A stretch of 15,646 bases of DNA from Planctomycetota bacterium (GCA_021160625.1 JAGHCE010000112.1:1-15646); one strand, 5' to 3'; numbered from the stretch's first letter, positions 1-7,412 are shown. Notes: a model not told the origin generated them from the sequence alone. Translations and numbers: made by a program.

Positions 1-302
1 ACGGCCGGGCAAAACGTGAAAGATCTCTCAAAGGCTTTTTGCATTCGGAACGGGGGGGGGGGTATAAGGGCATTTGGTGATGTGGGTTTAACCTGCATTC
101 ACAGTATATCCGGGCAATTCAGGCGGTACCGCGCCCCTCCCGGCAAAAGGGACACGGCGGCATTCAGGGTATTTCTACGGTTGGGCCGCACATTCGGATT
201 TGAAAGTCCGTTATTGGGTGTGCGGATTCGACACGGCGCGCGATGGTCGTTCGCCACTGCCTTGCCGGGCGGACAAGGCCGAGTGCGTGGGAGCTTGATG
301 CT
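1..302. other. Leading non-coding stretch with a poly-G run
   Basis: No convincing gene lies here. The one open frame that crosses it (16-306, +) encodes an Arg/Gly-rich peptide with no recognisable domain and no Shine-Dalgarno site, so I do not call it. The notable element is an uninterrupted run of eleven G at 52-62. The 3' end holds the ribosome-binding site (GGGAG, 289-293) of the following gene. A promoter for that gene should lie here, but I could not identify a convincing -35/-10 pair. Confidence 0.5.
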
Positions 303-1268
303 GTGAAACGGCGCTTCAAGTTAACCGCGGTGATTTTCCTCATCTTGGCGGCTGCTATTCCATCCTGCCTCGGGGCCTCTTCCGACAGGTTTGAGGAACT
401 GATGGCCGAGGCGAGAAGCTACGACGTCAACCGCGGCGGCGGCCGGCACAGCAACCGAGACAGGGCGGTTGAGACCTACTGGAAGGCCATTGCTGAGCGT
501 CCGGGTCACCCGAAGAACGTCGACATCGAGTTTCATATCGGACAACTCCTCGCATATATCGTGGACCCGCCCAACAACCAGAGCACGAGGATCGAGGATG
601 CTGCGGAGGTCTTTGCGGGGATCGTCGAGAGGTATCCCAAGTCAAACACCTTCGTCGTGCGTTCCTCGATACTCGCAGGCGATTGCTCAATGGCAAAAGG
701 CGACCGGCCCGCCGCTAAGAGATACTACAAGCACGCCGTCGACGGGCTGGCGGAGGCATTCATAAACAGGAAGCGGGACAGCGGCGACCCGAACGCGGAT
801 GACTTTGACCTCTTCAACGAGAGGAACAGGCATCTTTTCACGGTGGCTGTGGGGCAGTATGTCCATAGCATCGGTCCCAGGGGTTCTCTCGAGCGGCTGC
901 ACGCGTACGAGGATCTTGCAAAGGAGTTCCCTGGGACGCCCTTCGAGCGCATAGCCGATAAGAACGCCGCGATAATACGCGAAAAGACAAGGACGGCGAC
1001 CGCCGGCGCCGAGCGGACGGTGGTCGACCCCGAACTCGAGGACGCCGCGGCGGACGTCGACGTCGCTCCGGATTTGACCGACAAGACCTACGAGACCTCC
1101 GGCGCGGGGCCTGCCCCGCCGCAGGCCCCGCAGGAATCCACGGCGCCCCGTTCCGCCGAGGCCGCTCCGGCATACGATTACAAACGCGCCCTCTGGGTAT
1201 TGGGGGCTGCCTCGGCGGTGCTGGCGCTTCTGGCGGCGGCGTGGCTGAGCAGGCGCGGGCGCCTGTGA
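303..1268 (+). CDS. Exported TPR-like protein with C-terminal membrane anchor
   Basis: The protein has 321 residues if started at the GTG at 303, which has GGGAG (289-293) nine bases upstream. A longer in-frame start at 243 would put 20 unlikely residues before the signal peptide. Residues 1-25 form a basic, then hydrophobic, Sec signal peptide ending near SCLGA-SS. Residues about 28-230 are helical, with TPR-like patterns (for example residues 54-66, 98-112 and 124-147, with the typical 'A...Y..A....P' spacing). A low-complexity Ala/Pro/Glu linker follows (about 240-290). Residues 295-315 form one membrane span with a basic end (SRRGRL). The layout suggests a periplasmic scaffold tethered to the inner membrane by its C-terminus. 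No specific family is recognised. It may be co-transcribed with the next two exported genes, although a 255-bp repeat island intervenes. The coding call is solid and the function is unknown. Confidence 0.8.
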   Translation: MKRRFKLTAVIFLILAAAIPSCLGASSDRFEELMAEARSYDVNRGGGRHSNRDRAVETYWKAIAERPGHPKNVDIEFHIGQLLAYIVDPPNNQSTRIEDAAEVFAGIVERYPKSNTFVVRSSILAGDCSMAKGDRPAAKRYYKHAVDGLAEAFINRKRDSGDPNADDFDLFNERNRHLFTVAVGQYVHSIGPRGSLERLHAYEDLAKEFPGTPFERIADKNAAIIREKTRTATAGAERTVVDPELEDAAADVDVAPDLTDKTYETSGAGPAPPQAPQESTAPRSAEAAPAYDYKRALWVLGAASAVLALLAAAWLSRRGRL

Positions 1269-1270
1269 CT

Positions 1271-1414
1271 ATGCGGCACCGGCGGCCCTCCACGGCGGGT
1301 AAACTTGCCTTGTAGGGCGCGGGTCAATGTGGCACTGGCGGCTTTGTAGGGGCGCGATTTATCGCGCCCGAAGGGGCCTTTGACCCCTTCTTGCTATGTG
1401 GCACTGTCCACCAG
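1271..1414. repeat. Dispersed intergenic repeat, three degenerate copies
   Basis: A 16-bp motif occurs three times in the same orientation: ATGCGGCACCGGCGGC at 1271-1286, ATGTGGCACTGGCGGC at 1327-1342, and a shorter match, ATGTGGCACTG, at 1396-1406. Between them the phrase TGTAGGG(G)CGCG occurs twice (1311-1321 and 1345-1356). The 11-bp core ATGTGGCACTG also appears inverted at 11303-11313, in the other intergenic island of this window. This is the pattern of a REP-like dispersed intergenic repeat. No transposase is present nearby. Confidence 0.7.
1346..1390. repeat. Two adjacent perfect inverted repeats (REP-like hairpins)
   Basis: The first inverted repeat pairs GGGCGCGAT (1350-1358) with ATCGCGCCC (1361-1369) across a TT loop. 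Directly next to it, GAAGGGG (1370-1376) pairs with CCCCTTC (1384-1390) across a 7-nt loop. No T-run follows either stem, so an intrinsic terminator for the upstream gene is possible but not typical. The first stem shares its outer sequence, GTAGGGGCGC-N8-GCGCCCG, with 11181-11205. Confidence 0.75.
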
Positions 1415-1428
1415 TTGGAGTCTACGGC

Positions 1429-1443
1429 CCTTTCCTGGAAAGG
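1429..1443. promoter_or_regulatory. Perfect odd palindrome upstream of the Trp/Asp-rich protein gene
   Basis: CCTTTCC (1429-1435) and GGAAAGG (1437-1443) flank a single T. A one-base loop is too tight for an RNA hairpin, so this is more likely a two-fold symmetric DNA site, for example for a dimeric regulator of the gene starting at 1524. That is inference only. A chance palindrome is possible, and no -35/-10 pair is clear beside it. Confidence 0.25.
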
Positions 1444-1523
1444 AGCCGCAGGCGGTGCTGACGGCTTCAGGCCCGGTATGGTTTGGTTTATGCACGTGTT
1501 CCAGTGCGGAAAGGAGGTGGCGA

Positions 1524-2732
1524 ATGGGAGTTTTCAAGGGGATTGCGAAGACGACCAGGGTACCGGCGGCGGCCGTGATAGTGCTTCTCGGCCTCGCCGT
1601 CGGCTTTCTCTACCCGTGCGATCCGATATGGCGGCAGAAGTCTCCCATAGACTTCGACATATCGGAGCCGGACGACGGCGCGTGCGTTTTGATGAATCAC
1701 AAGCAGAACATAAAGATCTATGCGCAGGATATCGAAGACCTTGACGAGTTTTCCGATGACGGCGGGAACACCTGGTATGAGCGGGACGACGACTGCTTCA
1801 GCGGAGGGGGCCCCGATGACTATCACGTCATATGGAGCACGACGGACGGAGACTTCGACAACTTCTATGGCGGAGTACACCATAGAGAAAACGTCGGCTA
1901 CGCCCTCATCGTGTCCTGGTATGCCCCCGGCGAACTGGAAAACCCCGTCAAGAATGTGACGTTTTACGTCACGTCCGACGACATCCAACGCGGCGACGAC
2001 ACGGCCGGCTACGACGACGATCCCGTAACCAAAACCTTCCATCTCAATGCCTGGCGGATAGACATAACCGCAAAGACAAGCGACACTACGACGGAGGAGG
2101 CGTACAACAATTGCTACGGATGGTGGTGGAACGATCCGGGCTTTGGGGAAGGTGAAGATGCTAACATTCTTGGTTACGTAGAGCCGAACGATCCCACGGG
2201 GTGTGGATGGTGGGCGGGCAAGATCGAGTTGAAGGGTACGATACCTTCGGATGTCCCGGAGGCGAAGGCGAGGAACTTCAACTACAAATGGCGCCAGGAA
2301 GCCCATGGATCTACTGAGTTTAGGGAAAGGAGCAGCCACGAATGGTCGTTTGGGTATGACTACCGTAACGGGTGGCACAATGACGATCCTCTTTCAAAGT
2401 TCGCCGACGTCGACCCGATGAGCCCGTCACCGCCCGTGGGTTGGGAGGAGGGCGATCCCCCGCAGCCTATGCCAAACCAGACTTACACGAGGCAGTTGTT
2501 TATGAGCGATAACCCGGGGTTCTTTGTCGGCGTAGACAAGACATGCTGGGTCGATTGGGATGACATGCACAAGTACGATATGGACTTCCGCTCGTTTGTT
2601 GTCACAAAAGGGGACTGCCTGACAGCTTCGAACATATACTACTGGCAGTTTACCGGCGGCCGCTGGGAAACGGAAGAGTATGAGCCCGACAAGTACCGCT
2701 GGAAGGAAACAACGGCTCCGACGTTTCCTTGA
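1524..2732 (+). CDS. Secreted Trp/Asp/Gly-rich protein, Ig-like character, function unknown
   Basis: The start is ATG 1524, six bases after a strong AAGGAGG (1511-1517). Upstream in-frame starts fall in the repeat island. The product has 402 residues. Residues 1-30 are a signal peptide or signal anchor (basic start, then a hydrophobic run ending in GFLYPC). Residues about 41-155 look like an Ig-like beta domain, with a 'HVIWSTTDGDF' strand, a 'VSWYAPGE' strand and a final 'VTFYVTS' strand, as in bacterial Ig-like repeats. A second beta-rich part begins near 175 (WRIDITAKTSD). It contains the tryptophan cluster GWWWND (199-204) and GCGWW (226-230). There are several Asp-rich loops (for example 87-90 and 163-166) that could bind calcium, and seven cysteines that could form disulfides outside the cytoplasm. 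No enzyme motif is visible. I do not recognise a named family. It lies 66 bp upstream of another exported protein gene on the same strand. Confidence 0.75.
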   Translation: MGVFKGIAKTTRVPAAAVIVLLGLAVGFLYPCDPIWRQKSPIDFDISEPDDGACVLMNHKQNIKIYAQDIEDLDEFSDDGGNTWYERDDDCFSGGGPDDYHVIWSTTDGDFDNFYGGVHHRENVGYALIVSWYAPGELENPVKNVTFYVTSDDIQRGDDTAGYDDDPVTKTFHLNAWRIDITAKTSDTTTEEAYNNCYGWWWNDPGFGEGEDANILGYVEPNDPTGCGWWAGKIELKGTIPSDVPEAKARNFNYKWRQEAHGSTEFRERSSHEWSFGYDYRNGWHNDDPLSKFADVDPMSPSPPVGWEEGDPPQPMPNQTYTRQLFMSDNPGFFVGVDKTCWVDWDDMHKYDMDFRSFVVTKGDCLTASNIYYWQFTGGRWETEEYEPDKYRWKETTAPTFP

Positions 2733-2798
2733 AAAACCGGGGCATTCAATCTATTATCAGGTTCGTGCGTAGTTCGGTTAAATAAGGAGGAAGATGCA

Positions 2799-3617
2799 AT
2801 GCTTTGGAATCGGCGATATCTTGCTTTTTTGACCGTCGCGCTTCTGGTGGCGGCCTTCCAGTGCGTTCCGGCACGAGGAGATGTTGACACGGCTGCCAGG
2901 GTAAGGCAGTTCCAGGAAGTGAAAAGGCGCGTAAAACAGATTGATGCCGCAATATCCGAGCTTGCGGCGAGTGCCGAGTCCGCAGGCCAGGAGATGAACG
3001 TCAGACAAGTGCCCGGCCGCGAGGCGTTCATCGCCTGGGCCCTATCGATGATTGCAACACTCGAAGAAGAGGGTACCATCATCCGCGACGACGACTTTGT
3101 TCGCGCGGCCGGAGAGGATAGAAAGGATATTCACGGGAACTCCTTTCCCTGCGGTCAGCGGGATTCGATAATGCTTTTTGAAACCCTGGGCAGGCTTCGG
3201 GCCAAAGAAGCTATACCCGTGCTTGGACAGTACGTAATCACATGGGGCCTTCAAGACATGATGGCTTCTGACAGGATAATAGGCAAGATGTTCCCCGCCT
3301 GCGGAGCCTTGGCCGCTATCGGAGAGGCGTCGCTGCCGGCGATGCTTTCAAACATCAAGGAAAAGAGTCATCTCCGCATCCTCAGAAACAGCGCATGGGT
3401 AATCGGAACGATCCTCGGCGAGGCTGCCCCTGCATATCTTGACGAGCAGATACGCCTCGAACAGGACGCGTCGACCAAAAAGAAACTCGAATCCGTCAGG
3501 CGGACGGTGCAAGAGTGCGCCGGCGATGCCAGGCGAGCGCGCCTCGAAAGGGAAAGGATCGAGAAGAAAAAGGCCGAGTACAAGAAGCTGGAGCTCGAGG
3601 CGGAAGTACTCGAGTAG
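2799..3617 (+). CDS. Exported HEAT-repeat-like protein with charged helical tail
   Basis: ATG 2799 is preceded by AAGGAGG (2784-2790) with 8-nt spacing. An out-of-frame ATG at 2794 is ignored. The 272-residue product starts with a Sec signal peptide (residues 1-27, probably cleaved at ARG-DVD). Residues about 31-62 are predicted helix, perhaps coiled coil. Residues about 124-215 look like two or three HEAT/PBS-type helical repeats: 'LGRLRAKEAIPVLGQYV', 'ACGALAAIGEASLPAML' and 'NSAWVIGTILGEAAPAYL'. The last 35 residues are an Arg/Lys/Glu-rich helix (AGDARRARLERERIEKKKAE region) that is likely a coiled coil. These features suggest a periplasmic protein-interaction module without catalytic activity. 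It follows the Trp/Asp-rich secreted protein by 66 bp and converges on the malic enzyme gene with 72 bp between stops. No clear terminator hairpin is seen there. Confidence 0.8.
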   Translation: MLWNRRYLAFLTVALLVAAFQCVPARGDVDTAARVRQFQEVKRRVKQIDAAISELAASAESAGQEMNVRQVPGREAFIAWALSMIATLEEEGTIIRDDDFVRAAGEDRKDIHGNSFPCGQRDSIMLFETLGRLRAKEAIPVLGQYVITWGLQDMMASDRIIGKMFPACGALAAIGEASLPAMLSNIKEKSHLRILRNSAWVIGTILGEAAPAYLDEQIRLEQDASTKKKLESVRRTVQECAGDARRARLERERIEKKKAEYKKLELEAEVLE

Positions 3618-3689
3618 GCCGTCCGCGCGGGAGGGAGCAAGGACAAGCGAAGCGCGGCAGCACGTGCCGGCAGCCCTGGCCGATCCCTC

Positions 3690-5096
3690 TCAGCCGGCTG
3701 CGGCGGCGACAGCGTCGGCTACGCGGCGGTGGACGGCCTGGTCTAAGAGGTTCGGCAGCAGCCTGCCGGCCTCGGCACTTTCGGCGATGGTCATTGCCGC
3801 GGCAAGCTTCATCCGGGAAGTTATCGAGGAGGCCCCCGAGTCGAGCGTGCCGCGCATAATACCCGGAAACGCCAAGGCATTGTTCATCGAGCGGCCGTCC
3901 ATCGCCACCTCGGCGCCCGCTTCGAGAGCGTCGGTGAGCGTTATCTCCGGCAAGGGATTGGCAAGGGCGAGGACGATTGCGCCCGGCTTCATCTTCGAGA
4001 CTGCATCCCTGGAGAGTATCCCGGGACTCGAGACGCCTATGAAGCAGTCGCGGCCGGCAACGACATCGTCGAGGGAGCCGGAAACACCGCCGGGATTCGT
4101 AATGCGCGCGAGCTCCTCCTTGCGGGAAGTGTTACCCTTGCGGCCGGGATAGATCGCGCCGGAGCGGTCGAGGACGACTATGTCCTTGATGCCGTAGTCC
4201 AGAAGCATCCGGGTGATGGCCGTTCCCGCGGCGCCGGCGCCGCTGACGGCTATGGAAACATCCGCCGGGGACTTGCCCACTTGCCTCAGCGCGTTTATGA
4301 GGCCCGCCAGCACCACGATCGCCGTACCGTGCTGGTCGTCGTGAAAGACCGGGACGGGCAGCCGGCGGTCGAGCTCGGCCTCCACCTCGAAGCACATCGG
4401 CGCGGCGATGTCCTCCAGCATTATCGCGCCGAAGCCCCCGTAGATGCGCTCGACGGTGGCGATGAACTCCCCGGCGTCGCGGCTGTCAAGGAGGATGGGC
4501 ACGCAGTTGACACCGGAGAGCTCCTTGAGGATGAGGGACTTGCCCTCCATCACGGGAAGCCCCGCAAGAGGCCCGATGTCGCCCAGGCCCAGGACCGCCG
4601 TGCCGTTGGTGATGATGGCGACGGTGTTGGCAAGCCAGGTATACTTGCGGGCGAGCCGTGGCTTGTGCTTTATCCTGTCGCAGACGCCGGCGACTCCGGG
4701 GGTGTAGACCTTCTGGAGATCCTCCATACTGCCGAGGCCCACGCGTGGGTGTATCTCGATCTTGCCGCCTTCGTGAATCTGGAGAACTTCGTCGACGACG
4801 TCAAGAACCTCCGCGCCGCCGATAGCCCTGATATTTGCAATGATTTTCTCAAGGTGCTCTTCGTCGTTGACATACACGGTTATGCGCCTGTAAACGTGTG
4901 AAAGGTCAAGCCAGTCGCGGGTCACGTCGCCCACGAGGCCGCCGTCGCGGCCTATCTGGGAAGCGACCGCCCCGAGCCGACCGGGCTGGTCGTCGATTCT
5001 AAGCACCAGCGTGCGGACAATGCAGTGCGCATATATTTCCGGCACGATGCTTTCGGTCGGCTCACCCTGGCCGGCGCTTTTGGTTTCGTCAGGCAT
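3690..5096 (-). CDS. ACT-domain malic enzyme (oxaloacetate-decarboxylating malate dehydrogenase)
   Basis: The 468-residue cytoplasmic enzyme should decarboxylate malate oxidatively to pyruvate and CO2 with NAD(P)+. Residues about 28-105 form an N-terminal ACT domain (VLRIDDQPGRLGAVASQIG...), a small-molecule-binding fold that in related enzymes often mediates amino-acid regulation. Catalytic-core landmarks are VYTPGVA with the likely catalytic Tyr131, EGKSLILKELSG with Lys186, the metal ligands LEDIAAP (Glu228, Asp229) and FHDDQHGTA (Asp253/254), the Rossmann loop SGAGAAG (285-291), and ANPLPE (379-384). The usual GRSDYPNQ(I/V)NN segment reads GRS-MNNALAFPG here (401-412), about five residues shorter than in the classical enzymes I recall. 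Cofactor preference cannot be read from the sequence. Start ATG 5096 has AGGAG about 10 bases upstream. The gene lies 70 bp downstream of nagA and is probably its operon partner. Confidence 0.93.
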   Translation of the reverse strand: MPDETKSAGQGEPTESIVPEIYAHCIVRTLVLRIDDQPGRLGAVASQIGRDGGLVGDVTRDWLDLSHVYRRITVYVNDEEHLEKIIANIRAIGGAEVLDVVDEVLQIHEGGKIEIHPRVGLGSMEDLQKVYTPGVAGVCDRIKHKPRLARKYTWLANTVAIITNGTAVLGLGDIGPLAGLPVMEGKSLILKELSGVNCVPILLDSRDAGEFIATVERIYGGFGAIMLEDIAAPMCFEVEAELDRRLPVPVFHDDQHGTAIVVLAGLINALRQVGKSPADVSIAVSGAGAAGTAITRMLLDYGIKDIVVLDRSGAIYPGRKGNTSRKEELARITNPGGVSGSLDDVVAGRDCFIGVSSPGILSRDAVSKMKPGAIVLALANPLPEITLTDALEAGAEVAMDGRSMNNALAFPGIMRGTLDSGASSITSRMKLAAAMTIAESAEAGRLLPNLLDQAVHRRVADAVAAAAG

Positions 5097-5166
5097 CTTG
5101 ACAATCTCCTGTTGCTGGATTCATCTGGTCATTGCAAGCCGGCTGCCGGCCGCCGCAGCGTCGGCG

Positions 5167-6390
5167 TCAGAAATCCTCGCTGCGGTAGATAATCTCGCCT
5201 TCGACCATTGTCAGCTTGACGTTGAAGTCGTCGTCCATTATGACTATGTCGGCGTCGCTGCCGGGGGTGAGCGTCCCCTTGGAATGTTCTATGCCCAGGA
5301 TCTTCGCCGGCACGAGTGAGGCCATCCTGAGCGCATCCCCGACGGGCACGCGCTCGGTTGAGACCATGTTCCTCACCGCCCGGTTCATCGTGAGGACGCT
5401 GCCTGCTATCGTGCCGTCAGCCAGGCGCGCCACGGAGTCGATGATTTTCACCTCGCGGCCGTCGGCCTGGAAAGTGTCGCCGTCGAGCCCCGTCAGCGTC
5501 AGCGCATCCGTGATGAGAGCGATCTTGTCGTTGGGCTTTACCTTTATCAAGAGCACCACCACCGCCGGGTGGACGTGGTAAAAGTCGGCGATTAGCTCCA
5601 CGGTTATCTCGTCGTTTATGAGTATCGTGCCCATTACGCCGGGGTCTCGGTGGTGGGTGCGGCGCAAGGCGTTGAAAACGTGGGTAACGTGATTTATGCC
5701 TGCGTTTATGCCGAGAATCATCTCCTCGTGCGATGCGTCGGAGTGGCCGACCGCAGTCCGGATGCCCCTGTCGCGGCAAGCCTTTATCAGGCGTATCGCG
5801 CCGGGCAGTTCCGGGGCGATGCTCATCAGGCGGATGGTGCTGTCGGAGGCGGCGATAAGCTCCAGCAGCACGTCTTCGGAGGGTTCCATCAGGTGCTCCG
5901 GCTTCAGGGCCCCGCACTGGGCGGGGTTGAGGAACGGGCCCTCCATATTTATGCCGAGAATCCTCGCGCCAAGCCCCGTCACGCCACCGTCGCCCCGCCG
6001 CGGACCGGGAGCGCCCAGCGGCCGTTCCTTCATAGCCTCCTCGACCGCGTCGATGGCACCTATCATCTCGTTCAAGGGGCCCGGATAAATGGTGGGAAGC
6101 ATTGCCGTCGTGCCGAAACGCGCGTGGGTCCGGCTCATCAGGCAAACGGCGTCCGGGTCGCGCTGGGAGGTGTCTCCGCCGCCACCGCCGTGGACGTGAA
6201 TGTCGATGAACCCGGAGGCCACGATACAGCCTGTGGCGTCGATAACGCGACAGCCCTTCTCGCGCGCAGACTCTTCGCCCGCGGCCAGGACATTGCGGAT
6301 GCGGCGGCCGTCGACGACCAGAGACCCGCCCTCAAGGCGCATCCTGGAAGTATACAACGTGCCGCCGGCTATGACGATTTCTCGTGTCAT
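5167..6390 (-). CDS. nagA: N-acetylglucosamine-6-phosphate deacetylase
   Basis: The 407-residue amidohydrolase converts GlcNAc-6-phosphate to glucosamine-6-phosphate and acetate in the cytoplasm, the committed step of amino-sugar and peptidoglycan recycling. The family signature is complete. It has ASGFIDIHVHGGGG (58-71, HxH at 65/67), the metal-binding Glu150 in INMEGPFLNPAQCGA, His216 in VGHSDA, His237 in VTHVFNAL, the substrate loop THHRDPGVMG (245-254), and catalytic Asp295 in LITDAL. The C-terminal strand 'KGTLTPGSDADIVIMD' closes the small beta domain. The length is normal for NagA. Only a weak Shine-Dalgarno (GGAAAG) precedes ATG 6390, and it sits 70 bp after the lipoprotein gene, so translation may depend on operon context. 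No nagB, nagE or nagK gene is in the window, so the source of its substrate is not shown. A SPOR lipoprotein upstream fits a cell-wall-recycling setting. Confidence 0.95.
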   Translation of the reverse strand: MTREIVIAGGTLYTSRMRLEGGSLVVDGRRIRNVLAAGEESAREKGCRVIDATGCIVASGFIDIHVHGGGGGDTSQRDPDAVCLMSRTHARFGTTAMLPTIYPGPLNEMIGAIDAVEEAMKERPLGAPGPRRGDGGVTGLGARILGINMEGPFLNPAQCGALKPEHLMEPSEDVLLELIAASDSTIRLMSIAPELPGAIRLIKACRDRGIRTAVGHSDASHEEMILGINAGINHVTHVFNALRRTHHRDPGVMGTILINDEITVELIADFYHVHPAVVVLLIKVKPNDKIALITDALTLTGLDGDTFQADGREVKIIDSVARLADGTIAGSVLTMNRAVRNMVSTERVPVGDALRMASLVPAKILGIEHSKGTLTPGSDADIVIMDDDFNVKLTMVEGEIIYRSEDF

Positions 6391-6460
6391 CTTTCCAGGC
6401 CGATATCGATGGAGTATGTCTCACCAGGGCCCCTGCCGGTCTCTTCCGGGGGCACGAGGA

Positions 6461-7252
6461 TCAGGGAAGCGTGTAGGTTGAGAAACCGGCATTCTGGAGC
6501 TTCGTTGCGGCCGCACAGGCCCCCTGCCATACCGCGAAGCTGCCGGAACGTACGGCGTACCCGGGCACGCCGTCTATGTCGATAGGCTGTACGCGGCCTT
6601 CGAAACCCTTCGCATCGATCTCGGCGGCCTTTGCATCGGCAAGTTTCTTCGACGTGAATGCCCCTACCTGCACGGTAAAGTAGCGTCCCGTAACGCAGGC
6701 AAGCTTCGCCTTCGCCCGCCTGGCGAACTCACCGGAAGGCCATCTCGAGACGACGTCGTTCAAGTAGATGCGCGCGTCGTCCCACTTCGCCTGCCTCGCC
6801 AGCGCCACCCCCAGCCGGTACGAAACCTCGTCCTGCGCCACCAAGCCCCTGTAGGATCTCAGCACCTTGAGATAGATTTTCTCCGCCGCCGAGTAGCGCT
6901 GTTGGGCGAATACGGCGTGCCCGAGACCCAGTGTCGCCTGGGCCTTGACGCTTCGGTCGCGGGCCATCCCCGCACAGCTGCGAAAGTCCGACTCGGCCAG
7001 GGTGTATTTACCGAGCTTGTAATACGCGTTGCCCCGCCCCAGGAAGCCTTCGGCCGAAAGCGCCGAACCCGGATTTGAGCCGAGAAAGTCGGTGTAGAGC
7101 CTGACGGCCTCCTCGTTGTCGCCCGCCAGGTACGTAGCCGCAGCCTGCTCGACGGCCCGGTTGGCGGCACTGTATGAAGGCTGGCACCCCGCCAGGGCCA
7201 CTGCCCCCGCCAGGACCATAACCAGGTACAAGAGATATATCGGCTTGCGCAT
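6461..7252 (-). CDS. TPR-SPOR lipoprotein (cell-envelope, peptidoglycan-binding)
   Basis: The 263-residue lipoprotein has a lipobox LAGC with acceptor Cys23 after a basic, hydrophobic signal peptide, so it should be lipid-anchored facing the periplasm. Residues about 30-185 contain TPR-type helices: 'AATYLAGDNEEAVRLYTDFL', 'GNAYYKLGKYTLAESDF', 'GHAVFAQQRYSAAEKIYLKVL' and 'GVALARQAKWDDARIYLNDVV'. Residues about 189-263 form a SPOR domain, with the first strand 'RYFTVQVGAFTSKKLADAKA' and the second 'GYAVRSGSFAVWQGACAAA'. SPOR domains bind glycan strands lacking stem peptides, mainly at the division septum. Start ATG 7252 has GGAGG about 12 bases upstream, a little far. It is likely the first gene of the operon continuing into nagA and the malic enzyme, and is divergent from the acyl-CoA synthetase gene. 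The gene is not FtsN or DamX by layout, and a precise symbol is not justified. Confidence 0.9.
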   Translation of the reverse strand: MRKPIYLLYLVMVLAGAVALAGCQPSYSAANRAVEQAAATYLAGDNEEAVRLYTDFLGSNPGSALSAEGFLGRGNAYYKLGKYTLAESDFRSCAGMARDRSVKAQATLGLGHAVFAQQRYSAAEKIYLKVLRSYRGLVAQDEVSYRLGVALARQAKWDDARIYLNDVVSRWPSGEFARRAKAKLACVTGRYFTVQVGAFTSKKLADAKAAEIDAKGFEGRVQPIDIDGVPGYAVRSGSFAVWQGACAAATKLQNAGFSTYTLP

Positions 7253-7412
7253 AATCGGATGTACCCTCCTATTCTGAAACGATTCGGGTAGAATACGGTA
7301 TCAGGGGCGCGGTCCGGAGTCAAGGGCTTTCGGCACGGGCGATGAAGGCACACCGCACCTTTTGCCGATACAGGGTATATGCCTACAGGATATACGCCGC
7401 AAGGAGGGTAAA
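7253..7412. promoter_or_regulatory. Divergent intergenic promoter region
   Basis: These 160 bp separate two divergent genes, so promoters for both strands should lie here. A TAGAAT hexamer at 7289-7294 (+) and nearby AT-rich hexamers at 7376-7396 resemble -10 boxes, but none has a good -35 at 16-18 bp. I therefore do not assign exact promoters. The Shine-Dalgarno sites of both flanking genes mark the edges of the region. Confidence 0.4.
7401..7408 (+). promoter_or_regulatory. Ribosome-binding site that fixes a TTG start
   Basis: AAGGAGGG at 7401-7408 lies five bases before the TTG at 7413 and matches the anti-Shine-Dalgarno sequence almost fully. The alternative in-frame upstream TTG (7362) has no such site. 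Starting at 7413 also gives an N-terminus (YSSVQEAFLRAAADFPDKPA) typical of acyl-CoA synthetases, with no unrelated leader. Confidence 0.8.

Noticed and set aside
16..306. 96-codon frame at the left edge
   Set aside because: It contains the poly-G run, has no ribosome-binding site and no similarity that I recognise.
1224..1268. PEP-CTERM or sortase-type sorting tail on the first gene
   Set aside because: There is a hydrophobic span and basic end but no PEP or LPxTG motif, so I only call a membrane anchor.
1488..2378. 296-codon minus-strand open frame opposite the Trp/Asp-rich protein
   Set aside because: The + frame has a strong AAGGAGG and a signal peptide. The antisense frame is Val/Arg-rich with no start signal.
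3618..3689. Intrinsic terminator between the convergent HEAT-like and malic enzyme genes
   Set aside because: Only short GC-rich palindromes (GCACGTGC near 3659) with no T-run on either strand.
3439..4152. 237-codon + strand frame across the end of the HEAT-like gene and into the malic enzyme
   Set aside because: Ser/Arg/Ala-rich with no domain. It overlaps two well-supported genes.
5650..6585. 311-codon + strand open frame opposite nagA and the lipoprotein
   Set aside because: The minus-strand frames carry full NagA and SPOR signatures. This frame has no domain.
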